Assembly (NCBI GenBank): GCA_964624625.1
Contig: CAZUXW010000017.1
Coordinates: forward strand, 1 to 47,654
Length of the DNA stretch: 47,654 nucleotides
Direction of reading: 5' to 3'
From: PALSA-1180 sp964624625
Lineage (GTDB): Bacteria > Oederibacteriota > Muellerivitia > Muellerivitales > Muellerivitaceae
Positions 14,534 through 24,746 of this stretch are shown piece after piece (positions within the stretch are counted from its first letter, which is position 1; every line of letters starts with the position of its first letter). The position numbers and the translations under genes are program-made. The notes beneath the pieces were generated by a model, which saw only the letters and a program-made list of their open reading frames with translations, did not search any database and was not told the DNA's origin.

Positions 14534-17500
14534 GTGACTGCCAAAAATATAACCGCCTATTTCACCCCTTTTTGCCTGAAATCGATATTTAGGGTTGTTC
14601 CCGTTCAAGGGCTTTTTCTTTTAATCCTCCTGGGTTTGGGGTCTTCGACCCAAGCCGCGCCTCCCATGCTTTCCATTTCGGGAAATCACATCGTCAATAG
14701 CAACGGCTGCACGGTCCGCCTCTTAGGGGTGGATGTTTCCGGGATGGAATATAGCCCAACCGGGGATGGAGGGCCCGGCCGTCCCACGACGACCATCAGC
14801 GGCGTCGTCATGACCGATTACGTTTCCATTATTACGGAAGCGGTCCAGGTCTGGCACGCCAACTGTATCCGTTTTCCCTTCAACCAGGATTACTGGTTCG
14901 GCTGCTCGAATTCCAACGGGACCCCCAATCAGACCGCCTACCGCGCCATGATCCAGGCCGTCATCAACTATTGTTCCAACAACAATGTTTACTTGGACCT
15001 GGATCTCCATTGGTCGGGCCAGGCTTCCACGGCCTCCGCTCCCTGCGGCTCGGGTTGGGGGGCTTCCCTCAGCCAGCAACCCATGCCGGACATGAACGCG
15101 GTGACCCTCTGGTCCTCGGTGGCCGCGACCTACGCGAACAATCCGGCGGTCCTCTTCGATGTCTACAATGAGCCCTATCCCACCACTTGGGCCCTCTTGA
15201 AGAGCGGCGGAACGGTCCCAGGCACCTCGGGTAATTTCACCACGCCGGGCCTTCAGACGATCGTCAACGCGGTTCGAACCGCCGGCGCCAACAACATCTG
15301 CATCGTCGGCGGGTTGGGTTATGCCTATGACCTTTCGCCCTTGTTGACCGCGGGCAACGCCGTGACCCAATCCTCCGGCAACGGCATCCTCTATTCCTCG
15401 CACGTCTATAACAACAAGGGCGTGACGGCGGGTGGGTGGGACCCCTTCGTGACGACCGTGACGGGAACCTATCCGGTTTTCATTGAGGAGTTCGGCGCCG
15501 CGGCCGGAGATCCGGCCAACTGGGACACCCAAACCATCGCCTGGATCAACGGAACGAATAATAAGAATTATGTTTATTCGGCCATGGCTTGGGCCTTCAG
15601 TTCGGATGTGGGCCCGACGCTCCTCACGAGCTTCAGCGGCTATCCCACGACTTCCTATCACGGCGCCCCTGTCTCAACTTGGCTGGCGCAAATGAACCAA
15701 ACCCCCACGCCCAATTGTTCAGGCGGAGGCAACACCTCGACTTTTACCCCAAGCGCCACCAGAACCTTCACCATGACCTTCACCCGCACGGCGTCCGCCA
15801 CCCCGACCCGCACCCCCACGGCGACCCCGTCGCGGACAGCGACTTCCACACCCACCAATACAGTCGGGAATACTTCCACCAACACCGCCACGAGAACCTC
15901 CACCAATAGCCCGACCCGTACCGCATCGCCAACGCCAACCAACACCACCGCTAATACCGCCACTCCCAGCCCGACCGCCACTGCCACCAAGACGCCCTCC
16001 CCGACGGCGACGCCTACAGTGGCGAATACAGGGACGAACACCGCCACCCGCACTCCCAGCAATACAGCGACCAATTCTTCCACCGCCACCGCCACCAGGA
16101 CCCCTACCCCTAGCCCGACGGCGACGCCTACCAATACCACAGGGAACACCTCCACGGCCTCGTCGACCCCGACCTTGTCCCCCACGAGGACCCCGACGGC
16201 CACGCCCACCGCCACCGCCTCTGCCTCGCCCACCAAAACCGCCACCAACAGCCCCACCGCGACGCCTTCCAATACGGCGGGAAATACCTCCACGAACAGC
16301 CCTACCCGCACTGCCAGCAACACCCCCTCGACCACACCCACTCCCACCGCCACGAACAGCCTGACCAACACCAGGACCAGCACTCCAACGGCCACGGCAA
16401 CGAATAGCCCGACCCGGACCCCGACCGCAACGCCCACGAGGACCTCGACCAACAGCCCGACCCCTACCGTTTCCTCCACTTTCACCGATTCCCCGACGGG
16501 AACCGTTCCCCCGACCAACACGGCGACGAATTCGCCCTCGGCCAGCCCGACCTCCACCACGACGAGGACTCCTTCCAACAGCCCTACCAGCACGGCCACC
16601 GCGACCGCCACGAATACCCTGCCGGCTTCCACCCCCACCGCCACGAACACGCCAACAAATTCTAGAACCAATACCCCGGTGAATACCGCGACTTCGTCAC
16701 CGACCAAGACCGCCACGGCTACCCTGACGAACAGCCCCTCCGCGACCGCGACCCGAACCGCCACGAATTCTCCGAGCGCGACTCCCACCAACACTGGTAC
16801 GGCCCAACCTTCCAATACGGCCACGGATTCACCGACGCCGACCTTGAGCGCCACTCCGACCTCAACCGCCACAAAGTCCCCGACTCCGACCTCCTCCAAC
16901 ACGGCGACGAGGACGCCCACCGCAACTTCCACCCATACCGGCACGGCCCAACCGACCGATACGCCCACCGCCACCCCGACCCGTACCGCGACGAATAGCC
17001 CGACCCTGACCCCGACGAAGACGGCCACGGGGACCGCGACCAACAGCCCTGTTTCCACCCTTACTCCCACCGCGACCGCGGTAACGGTGCAAATCACCAA
17101 CGGCTCCTCGGCCCCTGGGAACGCCACGCTGCTGGCGGGATCGTCCAACGTGCCGGTGCTCCAGTTCCAGTTGTCCAATCCGGACAACAGCCCCCTGACG
17201 ATCAACAGCCTGACCTTGACGGCGCTGGGCAGCGGCAATGACGGGACGGGAATCTCGAACGTGAGCCTTTACCTGGACGTGAACAACGACGGGGTGGTGG
17301 ACGGCCCGGATCAGTTGTTGGGGACAACCGCATACTCGGGGAACAATGGAACGGCGACATTCAACTTCACGAGCGGCCTGCCGGCCTTGGGAAGCGCGGC
17401 CTACCTGGTGGTGGATAATTTCTCAGGGGTTGCCAGTGGAACCTTCCAGGCCCGCATTACGAACATCACCGACCTTACCGGGACCAACGCGGCTGGCGGG

Positions 17501-18040
17501 GTCAACTTCAATGGGGCTCCCCTGACCGGCGCGGTCATCACGGTTGGAGCCGCGACTGCGACCGCCACGAATAGCCCGACCCACACGCCGACGGCGGTGA
17601 ACAGCAACACGCCCACCAAGACGCCGACGAATACCCCGACGAGAACCAGCACCCTGACCTTTACGAATACGGCGACCTTCACCCCCACCGCGACGATCAC
17701 CTCCACCAGCAGCTGGACCGCGACATTTACCTTCACGCCGACCGCGACGGTCGCGCCCAAAGGCAATCCCACGCCGGTCATCTTCCCGAATCCGGCTCCC
17801 GGCCCGACGGTGAATATTCTTCCCCCGCCTTATCTTGGTTCCTCCAACATCACGGTGAAGGTCTTCACGGTGGCCTTCCGGAAGGTCAAGGAACAGAACT
17901 ATGGCAGCATCGCCTCCGGCACGACGGTGCCGCTGGATCTCACCGATAAATGGGGAACACCCCTGGCCAGCGGAATGTACTACATCATGGTCACCACCAA
18001 CGCCGGCCGTTCCATCGGAAAATTGATCGTCCAGAAATAA
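14534..18040 (+). CDS. Secreted GH5 cellulase with giant Thr/Pro linker and sorting-like C-terminus
   Basis: 1168 residues from a GTG start; signal peptide core ~24-41. Residues ~44-388 are a glycoside hydrolase family 5 catalytic domain: IRFPFNQDYW, LDLDLHW, FDVYNEPYP (acid/base E213 after N212) and PVFIEEFGA (nucleophile E319). It should cleave internal beta-1,4-glucan or mannan links. A Thr/Ser/Pro/Asn linker of ~460 residues (388-850) separates it from the calcium-type beta module shared with the products at 7153 and 33138 (850-1005). A second linker and a FlgD/T9SS-like domain (1079-1168, ending GKLIVQK) follow. The linker is far longer than usual cellulase linkers and would hold the enzyme well away from the cell surface. 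Confidence 0.93.
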   Translation: MTAKNITAYFTPFCLKSIFRVVPVQGLFLLILLGLGSSTQAAPPMLSISGNHIVNSNGCTVRLLGVDVSGMEYSPTGDGGPGRPTTTISGVVMTDYVSIITEAVQVWHANCIRFPFNQDYWFGCSNSNGTPNQTAYRAMIQAVINYCSNNNVYLDLDLHWSGQASTASAPCGSGWGASLSQQPMPDMNAVTLWSSVAATYANNPAVLFDVYNEPYPTTWALLKSGGTVPGTSGNFTTPGLQTIVNAVRTAGANNICIVGGLGYAYDLSPLLTAGNAVTQSSGNGILYSSHVYNNKGVTAGGWDPFVTTVTGTYPVFIEEFGAAAGDPANWDTQTIAWINGTNNKNYVYSAMAWAFSSDVGPTLLTSFSGYPTTSYHGAPVSTWLAQMNQTPTPNCSGGGNTSTFTPSATRTFTMTFTRTASATPTRTPTATPSRTATSTPTNTVGNTSTNTATRTSTNSPTRTASPTPTNTTANTATPSPTATATKTPSPTATPTVANTGTNTATRTPSNTATNSSTATATRTPTPSPTATPTNTTGNTSTASSTPTLSPTRTPTATPTATASASPTKTATNSPTATPSNTAGNTSTNSPTRTASNTPSTTPTPTATNSLTNTRTSTPTATATNSPTRTPTATPTRTSTNSPTPTVSSTFTDSPTGTVPPTNTATNSPSASPTSTTTRTPSNSPTSTATATATNTLPASTPTATNTPTNSRTNTPVNTATSSPTKTATATLTNSPSATATRTATNSPSATPTNTGTAQPSNTATDSPTPTLSATPTSTATKSPTPTSSNTATRTPTATSTHTGTAQPTDTPTATPTRTATNSPTLTPTKTATGTATNSPVSTLTPTATAVTVQITNGSSAPGNATLLAGSSNVPVLQFQLSNPDNSPLTINSLTLTALGSGNDGTGISNVSLYLDVNNDGVVDGPDQLLGTTAYSGNNGTATFNFTSGLPALGSAAYLVVDNFSGVASGTFQARITNITDLTGTNAAGGVNFNGAPLTGAVITVGAATATATNSPTHTPTAVNSNTPTKTPTNTPTRTSTLTFTNTATFTPTATITSTSSWTATFTFTPTATVAPKGNPTPVIFPNPAPGPTVNILPPPYLGSSNITVKVFTVAFRKVKEQNYGSIASGTTVPLDLTDKWGTPLASGMYYIMVTTNAGRSIGKLIVQK
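15695..17083. repeat. Low-complexity Thr/Pro-coding repeat in the GH5 gene
   Basis: About 1.4 kb of short imperfect units built from ACC/ACG/ACT, CCG/CCC, AAT/AAC, GCC and AGC codons, encoding one uninterrupted linker. The opposite strand reads as an open Val/Gly-rich frame, which is an artefact of this composition. Confidence 0.9.
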
Positions 18041-18100
18041 TGAAGAACTTTTAAGACTCCTCGGCACATTGCTTTTCCCTTCGAACCAAGCCTTTTTGAA

Positions 18101-18115
18101 CAAAACCAGGTTTTG
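18101..18115. promoter_or_regulatory. 15-base palindrome upstream of the DUF11 protein gene
   Basis: CAAAACC-A-GGTTTTG is a perfect inverted repeat with a single central base, about 95 bases before the start at 18211. Candidate operator. Confidence 0.35.
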
Positions 18116-18210
18116 CGTTAAAATATCCTTGTCAACTTTAGGGGTTGGTTTAAAATCGTTTTTACCTTATGTAACCGCTTACGCTTTGATCGTTTAAACA
18201 AAGGATTCAC

Positions 18211-20508
18211 GTGAAGATTCGCAACTTCATTGTCACGGCCCTCTTTTGGATTCTTGCCACTTCCGCTTCTTGGGCTCAAATCTCCTCGGTGACCGGCGTA
18301 TCCATTTCTCCCGCCAGTCCTTCGCCAGGCCAAACCGTCACTGTCAATTGGACCTATTCCCAAGCGACCGCTTTCAATGATCCGCGTTTTTTCATTGTCG
18401 TGGGGCCGACCTGCCCCGTCGCCACATCCGGCACGGCCGGCGTCTCCATCGTGACGGGGGATGGCTGCGTGCCGTCCTCGTCCGTCAATGGGGGTTGTAA
18501 TACCAATGGGACCAACGAGGCAGCCGGGAGCCATGCCATGAGCCGAACGATCACCATTCCCACCGGGTTAACCCCCGGAACGACCTACAATGTGGTCGTC
18601 GCCATGGCCGACTACTATATCGGGTTGAATCCCACTGTTTCCGGAGGCGCCGTGCAAAGCTGCGCGTCCTTTACCGTGCCCCTGCCGCCGCCCTACATCA
18701 ACCTCACCAAAATCGCCGAAGGCACCACGGCCAATGTGGGGGTCACGGTTTTGTTCACCATCAACTACGACGCCGGCAACATCCATAATTTCCAAATCAC
18801 CGACGCGGTGGATCCCCGATTCACGATCCTCACGGTTTACAACGGGGGAACCGCCTTGGGCCAGAACATCACCTGGTCCCTCGGCAATATCAGCGTCCCC
18901 CAAAAATCCTCCGTGTCGTTCCTGGCGAAAGTCAATCCCGGGCCGGTGTCGGGGGACATTATCCCTAACAGCGCCAACGGCACCAGTACGGAGATCGCCT
19001 CATCGCCCTCCAACGTGGCCCAAGTGACCATCGGCCTGCCAGGCCTGAGCATCCTGAAAAGCGTCTCCTCCACGACGGCCGCCATCGGCGATACGGTGAC
19101 CTATTCCCTGAGCTATTCCAACGTGGGAACCACCCTGGCGGATTACCAGAATTTCGACAGCGGCGCCGTGCCGGGAGGATGGACGGTCGACGCCGGGACG
19201 GGCGGCTCGCCCGGCACTTGGGACGCGATTCCGGGATACCTGGAAGAAACTTCCACCCTTTGCGGAACCTGTTACCCGGCGATGATGGACAACAGCATGG
19301 CGCCTATTCACGACGGCATCTATACGGTGGATATGAGGATTGATTCGGCCAACCCGATATTCGACGCGGTCCTCCGGTTCAACTATGTCAACGCCAACAA
19401 CTATTACATGGCCCGCATTTCCTCGGACAGCAACGACTTGGGATTCGACAAGGTGGTGGCAGGCGGCTTTTCCTCCGTGGCCTCCAGCGGCGCCCCCCAC
19501 GGGATGAGCCTTTTGGCGAACACCTGGTACACGGTTAAGGTCCAGGTCTGCGGCACCAATATCACGATGAAGGCCTGGCCCCAGGGCTCGCCCGAACCAG
19601 CCGCTTGGGACATCAACGCCACCGACTCTTCCCTGCCGGGAACGGGCATCGCCGGCTTTCAGGCCAACCAAGGCAGGGTGGCTTTCGACAATTTCAAGGT
19701 GTTCAGCCTGACCAGCGCCACCGGGCCTTTTATTTATGACCCGGTGCCGCCGGAGATCAATTACCTCGGCTGCGCCGGGGGATCGAGCTGCGGGATGGCC
19801 GCCGGAACCGTCAATTGGGCCATCAATGGAACCTGCGCCGGCAACGCGGGGGTCACCTGGTGGGGAACGGTGAACGCAGCGGATTGCGGCCCCATCACGA
19901 ATACCGCTTACATTGATTCGGCCGATCCTCCCCCCCCGGCTCCGTCCAACTCGGTTTACACGAACATCTCCAGCTGCGCCTCCACCCCGACCAACACGCC
20001 GACCCGGACCCCCACGGCCACCCTCACCTCAACGCCCACCAACACCAATACCTTGACCCCTACCCAAACCCCGACGAATACGGTTTCCCGCACCCCCACC
20101 AACAGCCCTACGCCCACCCCCTCCTCCACGGCAACCTTGACCCCCACCATCACGCCCACCTCGACCATTACCCCCACTCCCACCGCCACCTTCACCCCCA
20201 CGCCGCCCCCCGTGGATATCTTCACCGCCGATAAAAATATATTTAACCCCTCCGTCGACAATGTCGTGACCTTTACGATCCAGTACAACAAATACCCCGG
20301 CCCCTACCAATTCGTGATTTATAACACCGCCGGGGAGCATATCTGGAACAGCCCCAAGAACAATCCCCACCAGAGCCTTCCGATCAACGACGTCTTCACC
20401 TGGGACGGCAAGAACAAGAATGGGGATTTATGCGCCAGCGGGGTCTATATTCTTTACCTGATCGAGCCTTTCGATAAAAAACTGAAGCGCCTTATCCTGA
20501 TCCATTGA
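18211..20508 (+). CDS. Secreted adhesin-like protein with DUF11 domains, inserted LamG-like domain and sorting-like C-terminus
   Basis: 765 residues from a GTG preceded by AAGGA. Signal peptide 1-23 (ends SWAQ). An N-terminal Ig-like domain (24-165) is followed by a DUF11 domain (167-275, VTVLFTINYDAGNIHN). A second DUF11 domain starts at about 276 (IGDTVTYSLSYSNVG), is interrupted from ~312 to ~505 by a jelly-roll domain of the LamG/DUF1080 type (RFNYVNANNYYMARISSD, WYTVKVQVCG), and resumes with PFIYDPVPPEINYLG. A Thr/Pro linker (588-668) and a FlgD-like domain (670-765, ending KRLILIH) complete it. No catalytic motif is seen. A role in adhesion or carbohydrate binding at the cell surface is inferred. 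Confidence 0.85.
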   Translation: MKIRNFIVTALFWILATSASWAQISSVTGVSISPASPSPGQTVTVNWTYSQATAFNDPRFFIVVGPTCPVATSGTAGVSIVTGDGCVPSSSVNGGCNTNGTNEAAGSHAMSRTITIPTGLTPGTTYNVVVAMADYYIGLNPTVSGGAVQSCASFTVPLPPPYINLTKIAEGTTANVGVTVLFTINYDAGNIHNFQITDAVDPRFTILTVYNGGTALGQNITWSLGNISVPQKSSVSFLAKVNPGPVSGDIIPNSANGTSTEIASSPSNVAQVTIGLPGLSILKSVSSTTAAIGDTVTYSLSYSNVGTTLADYQNFDSGAVPGGWTVDAGTGGSPGTWDAIPGYLEETSTLCGTCYPAMMDNSMAPIHDGIYTVDMRIDSANPIFDAVLRFNYVNANNYYMARISSDSNDLGFDKVVAGGFSSVASSGAPHGMSLLANTWYTVKVQVCGTNITMKAWPQGSPEPAAWDINATDSSLPGTGIAGFQANQGRVAFDNFKVFSLTSATGPFIYDPVPPEINYLGCAGGSSCGMAAGTVNWAINGTCAGNAGVTWWGTVNAADCGPITNTAYIDSADPPPPAPSNSVYTNISSCASTPTNTPTRTPTATLTSTPTNTNTLTPTQTPTNTVSRTPTNSPTPTPSSTATLTPTITPTSTITPTPTATFTPTPPPVDIFTADKNIFNPSVDNVVTFTIQYNKYPGPYQFVIYNTAGEHIWNSPKNNPHQSLPINDVFTWDGKNKNGDLCASGVYILYLIEPFDKKLKRLILIH

Positions 20509-20517
20509 AATTTCTTT

Positions 20518-20560
20518 CCCGGGAACGCGTCCTTCCCCGGTCTTTTCTTCCCCTTTTTTG
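20518..20560 (+). terminator. Probable terminator of the DUF11 protein gene
   Basis: CCGGGAA and TTCCCCGG form a stem with one extra C around a seven-base loop, followed by a T-rich tail with six consecutive T. The stem is short and imperfect. Confidence 0.5.
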
Positions 20561-20597
20561 TTAGTGAAAGACGAGTGAGCCTGGATAAGATAATTCC

Positions 20598-22703
20598 ATG
20601 AACCATTTCCCCGCGCCCGTGAAGGTCGTATTCACCGCATTCTTTCTTTCACTGGGATTTTGGGCCGCCTTCAGTTACGGCAAGGTTCCCGCCATCACCG
20701 ACGTTTTTCTCCACACTTATTCCAGCCAGAACGCCAATTTGACGGCCATTTCCCAGGGTTCAGTGCCTCTTTGGGATCCGGCGGTCGGCTGTGGAACGCC
20801 GCAGCTAGCCAGCGGGTTGGGCGCCTGTTTTTATCCCGCCTATTGGTTATGGAATTTTACCGGCCTTTCCTATTGGATGGTTTGGATGTCCCTCCTCCAT
20901 TCGGCCTTCGCCTTCGGGGGATTTTACCTTTGGGCCCGAAGCCAGAAAATTTTTCCCCTCTGGGCGGCCCTGGGCGCCTTGTCTTTCGCCGGCTCGCTCC
21001 ACATGGTCAGGCTCTGGGGTTACCCCATTTTCCTATCCTCCCAAGCCTGGACACCCTGGATCTTCTGGGCGGCGTCGCGATTCTTGGAAGAGGGAAGATT
21101 TCGATGGGGAATGGCCTTGGCCCTGGCGGTCGGGCTCCAAGTCCTGGCCGGATATCCCTTCTTCAGTTTTTACGCTCTATTATTTTTATCAGGCTGGGCG
21201 CTGATCCAGCCTTCGGGAAATAAGCGGAAAATGGAATTAGGCCTGGCCATCGCCTGTGCTTTCGCCTGGACCGCGGTCCATTGGCTTCCGTTCCTTGATT
21301 TTCTCCGCTTCGCTTCCAGGGACCATTGGGGATCGCCTGAAAATTTCCCTTACTTTTCCAAGGGAATCGAGTATTTAACCCTCTTGAACCCCACTGCCCT
21401 GGGAAAACCGGAAACGGTAGGCTATGCGGGCCAGGCCGCCAACGCCAATTACATGATGTATTTCGGACTCATTCCCTTGGCCGCATGGCTCGGCGGACTG
21501 CTGCTGGAGAAGTTCCCAGGCTGGACCTTCTGGTTTTCGGCCTCCTGGTTTTGGCTGGTCTGGTTGATGGGCGCCCGTTTTTTTCTTTGGAAAGCTTTGC
21601 CCGTACCCTTCCTGGAAACCCTCAATCCCTCCAAAGCGGTCGGTGTTTTTATTTTCGCGGCCTGCACCTGCGCGGGACTCACCCTCACGCGGTTTTTCAG
21701 GGATAGGTGGGACGAGAAAAAAAGGCTGGCCGTTGGCTGGGTCCTTTGCGGTTTGTGGATGCTGGACCTATTTTTCATTCCGGTCCGGGTCCTTCATTGG
21801 GTTCCTGATCCATTCCTGAAGCCTGAAATACGGCAATGGGCCCAAGAGGTCAAAACCGCCCTGGGCGGAGGCCGGCTCTTGAGCCTGCGGGCGAAGGACA
21901 AAACGATCACTCGTGGGGGGGACGAAAAGGTTTTTGAGGCGGCCGCCGATGCTTGGGTCGGGGAGCTTCTCGCCAATTCCCAACAGATTTGGGGGATCCG
22001 TTCGGTCCAAGCTTATCTTTCCCTCTGGACCGGCTCCATGGATCAATTATGGAAGGCCTTCAATCAAAAAGAAACCTATGCCGGGTCGTTGGCCGATGTG
22101 GCGGGCTTAAGGCTCCTTTATTTTCCCATAGAACTGCCGGCCCCCCATTACAGGACCTTGCGGAAAGCGGGGGAAAATTACCTGATCGAGAACCAATATT
22201 GGAAGGGTGACGCCTGGCCTGCCCAGGAGGGGGAAGCGTTGGGCAGCCAGGGGGAAATAGCGGCGTTGCTTCTTCGTGGAGCGGGAGGGAGAGAGTGGGA
22301 CCGAACCGTCCTGCTGGAAAAGGACAAGTGGTTATCCCCGGGAACCAGGCGGTTGAAAAATTTATCCGATCAAGATCCGGATGGTTTCAATCGGACAGGG
22401 GGAAGCCGGGCAAGGTACAAGGGCGGGTTAACCGGGGCCAAGTGGCTGGTCTTCAGCGAGACCTTCGCGCCGGGGTGGAAGGCCTGGGTCGATGGGGAAC
22501 CGGTTCCCATCCAAAGGGCTTTTGGCTTTTGGATGGCGGTGCCGCTCGGCCCTTCGGCCGGCCGGGTGGATTTTCACTATGAGCCGGCGGCTTTCCGCGC
22601 GGGTCTTTTTATTTCCTTGATGAGCCTGGTTTTGGGATTGGCGGGGTTAGGATTCAAGGGCTTTTCACGATGGGCAAAGAGGGGCTCCATAACCCCAGGT
22701 TAA
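20598..22703 (+). CDS. YfhO-like polytopic membrane protein
   Basis: A 701-residue protein with roughly ten hydrophobic segments between residues 8 and ~400, and a last membrane segment near 670-690. The N-terminal loop DVFLHTYSSQNANLTAISQG and LWDPAVGCGTPQLAS resemble the first periplasmic loop of YfhO and related GT-C fold proteins. The C-terminal domain ETFAPGWKAWVDGEPVPIQR is the most characteristic YfhO segment. YfhO proteins are linked to glycosylation of cell-wall polymers, so transfer of a lipid-linked sugar at the membrane is inferred. That is of interest here because the neighbouring Thr-rich linkers are obvious O-glycosylation targets. It converges with the next gene, 11 bases apart. 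Confidence 0.8.
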   Translation: MNHFPAPVKVVFTAFFLSLGFWAAFSYGKVPAITDVFLHTYSSQNANLTAISQGSVPLWDPAVGCGTPQLASGLGACFYPAYWLWNFTGLSYWMVWMSLLHSAFAFGGFYLWARSQKIFPLWAALGALSFAGSLHMVRLWGYPIFLSSQAWTPWIFWAASRFLEEGRFRWGMALALAVGLQVLAGYPFFSFYALLFLSGWALIQPSGNKRKMELGLAIACAFAWTAVHWLPFLDFLRFASRDHWGSPENFPYFSKGIEYLTLLNPTALGKPETVGYAGQAANANYMMYFGLIPLAAWLGGLLLEKFPGWTFWFSASWFWLVWLMGARFFLWKALPVPFLETLNPSKAVGVFIFAACTCAGLTLTRFFRDRWDEKKRLAVGWVLCGLWMLDLFFIPVRVLHWVPDPFLKPEIRQWAQEVKTALGGGRLLSLRAKDKTITRGGDEKVFEAAADAWVGELLANSQQIWGIRSVQAYLSLWTGSMDQLWKAFNQKETYAGSLADVAGLRLLYFPIELPAPHYRTLRKAGENYLIENQYWKGDAWPAQEGEALGSQGEIAALLLRGAGGREWDRTVLLEKDKWLSPGTRRLKNLSDQDPDGFNRTGGSRARYKGGLTGAKWLVFSETFAPGWKAWVDGEPVPIQRAFGFWMAVPLGPSAGRVDFHYEPAAFRAGLFISLMSLVLGLAGLGFKGFSRWAKRGSITPG

Positions 22704-22714
22704 GTTGAAAAGCA

Positions 22715-24601
22715 CTACGGGGCCTGGTTTTCCGCGATTTGGTTGGCGATGGGATCCTGGGGGCGGTCCCGCAAAACCCTTCTCATGCAAAGGACCGCTT
22801 CGTCGTGCCTTCGGTAATACTCATAAACCAATCCCAGGTTGAAATAAAAATCAAAATACCTTCCCTGGGTGAGCCGGATGGCCTCCCCCAAGAACAATTC
22901 GGCCTTGTCCGGGCGCCCGCTGGCTCCGCAGAAAATGCCCATGTTCAGCAGGTCGTTGGGGAAGTTGGGGGCCCGGAAGAACCCATCGAGAAAATTTTCC
23001 GATGCCCCTGGCTCGCGGAGGAGGGAGGGAATTTCGGCGGAAAGGGTGGGGGAAATGCCCTTTTCCTGGAGCAAGGCATCCAGATTCAAATCGGGGATTT
23101 GATCCCCGTAGCCCTTCCTTAAATAAATGACCGTTGACTCGTCCAAATAAACCGGGCGCCAAGCCGCCTGGTTTTGAAGCTGGGAAAGCCACTGGGTGTT
23201 GAGATTGCTGAAGAAAAGGATGTCGGCTTGGTAATGATCGGCCATGGGAAGAAGTCCGCCCTGTTCCATGGTCCTCATGTATTCGCCATAGGGATCCAGA
23301 CGGCAATCGATGAAAACCTTCTGGGGGCCCTTCCAATCCAACCAGCCCCCGTCATCCAATTGGTTCAAGATCCGGCCGTCCAAATGGTTCGCCGCCAGGA
23401 AGTCACAAGCCGCCACCGGCAGGCTCCGCCGGTCCAAGCCCAGGCCGAATCGGTCGGTTCGGCGGTCGGAAAGATAGAAGGCCCCTGTCAGGATCCGGAG
23501 GGACAAGGCCAAGACGAAAAAGGTGATGATCCAGGCCGTGATGGGCTTTGAAAGGAACCTGTCCTGGAAATTTTTGAAGCGGTCCCATTCCAAATCCGTC
23601 CAGCAAGCCGCGGCCAAGGGCAGGCAGGCGATCAGGAAAAGCGGTATGTTCCGGACGGCGGCGGCGGAAAGGCCGAAGAAGACCAAGAACAGGAGGATCT
23701 CATGGATCATTCGTTTGCGGAAGGTGGCCAGGACGAGGACCAGGAGAACAAGGCAAAAGACTTTGTAAAGCAGGAGATAAAGGGTCGGGGTTGAAAAAAG
23801 GGAGAGGGTCGCGAACCAGGGCGACTGCAATTCCTTGATGCTATTTCTCATCAGGGGAGTGGTCAGGGTGGTCCAATTGGAAAGGGGGAAGAGAAGGCCG
23901 CGGAAAAAATATGGGTTCGCCAGAGCCGCGACGGCGGCCAGCCCCGAGTATCGCAGGAGTTTTGGATCCATCTTTCGGCGGTGAATCCATCCGGAAATAA
24001 AATAAAACCCCATGGCGGCCCAGCCCAGGACGAAAAGCCCTTCCATATTCACCCACAGAAGCTGAATCCATGGCAGGAGGAACAGCAGGTCCCCGCGGCG
24101 ATAGGCGCGGTGGTCCAGGACCCAGAGGGTCAGGCTGAGCAGGAACCAGGAGGCGACCTCGGGACGGGCCCTAAAACGGATCTCGGAAGCCGCCAGCGCC
24201 GATAATAAAAGAAGGGAACAAAGCCAGGGAAGGGCGCCGGCCAGGAGGAGTCTCTTGAAAACGAAGAAGAAGGCCGCAGTGACCAGCAGGATGTGGAAGA
24301 TTTCGACGAGGCCATAACCGCCCATCCGAAAAAACAAGTAGAGGCAGACCTGGTAGAACCAATGGATATCCAGAAAAGGTTGGCCTGAGATGGTATTGGT
24401 GTAAGTGTCATTGAAAGGGATCCGGTGATGATCCAAAATCCACTGGCCCCCCTTCAAGTGGAAACCCAGGTCCGTGTCGTTGATGAAATGGGCCCCGAAA
24501 AGAACTGTCAGCAGAAGGAGCGAAAGAAGACAAAAAAACCAGGGGGAGGGAGGGGAAAAGCTGGCGGCTGGCGGCGGGGGTGTAAAGGAAGACGGGGTCA
24601 T
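22715..24601 (-). CDS. Polytopic membrane protein with GT-C-like fold and C-terminal TPR
   Basis: A 628-residue protein with about ten membrane segments. The first periplasmic loop, INDTDLGFHLKGGQWILDH, carries the acidic DTDLGFH pattern seen in GT-C-type glycosyltransferase-like proteins (PMT/ArnT relatives), where it is close to the active site. A soluble domain follows the last membrane segment, and residues ~575-615 hold a TPR unit (FNLGLVYEYYRRHDEA). The exact family is not certain; a membrane glycosyltransferase or related transport role is inferred. A TATAAT box (24613-24608) lies only seven bases upstream of the ATG, so the mRNA may be leaderless. Confidence 0.75.
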   Translation of the reverse strand: MTPSSFTPPPPAASFSPPSPWFFCLLSLLLLTVLFGAHFINDTDLGFHLKGGQWILDHHRIPFNDTYTNTISGQPFLDIHWFYQVCLYLFFRMGGYGLVEIFHILLVTAAFFFVFKRLLLAGALPWLCSLLLLSALAASEIRFRARPEVASWFLLSLTLWVLDHRAYRRGDLLFLLPWIQLLWVNMEGLFVLGWAAMGFYFISGWIHRRKMDPKLLRYSGLAAVAALANPYFFRGLLFPLSNWTTLTTPLMRNSIKELQSPWFATLSLFSTPTLYLLLYKVFCLVLLVLVLATFRKRMIHEILLFLVFFGLSAAAVRNIPLFLIACLPLAAACWTDLEWDRFKNFQDRFLSKPITAWIITFFVLALSLRILTGAFYLSDRRTDRFGLGLDRRSLPVAACDFLAANHLDGRILNQLDDGGWLDWKGPQKVFIDCRLDPYGEYMRTMEQGGLLPMADHYQADILFFSNLNTQWLSQLQNQAAWRPVYLDESTVIYLRKGYGDQIPDLNLDALLQEKGISPTLSAEIPSLLREPGASENFLDGFFRAPNFPNDLLNMGIFCGASGRPDKAELFLGEAIRLTQGRYFDFYFNLGLVYEYYRRHDEAVLCMRRVLRDRPQDPIANQIAENQAP

Positions 24602-24746
24602 GATCCTATTATAGTAAAGCTGGAAGGATCAAGGATGGGCCAAGCTTTGGCGGTCACCTGGAGGAAAAAAACGCTTTTTTCCTATCATTATCCCCTCATT
24701 TTTTAGACTATTTCTTTTGATTCCAGCAATCTTTTCAAGTTAAATG

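Noticed and set aside
15658..17238. Long minus-strand open frame rich in Val, Gly and Leu opposite the GH5 linker
   Set aside because: It is the complement of Thr/Pro codons, which almost never yields stops. There is no ribosome binding site, and the plus frame has a clear signal peptide, catalytic domain and C-terminus. The same applies at 26311-27801, 26060-27946 and 45792-46625.
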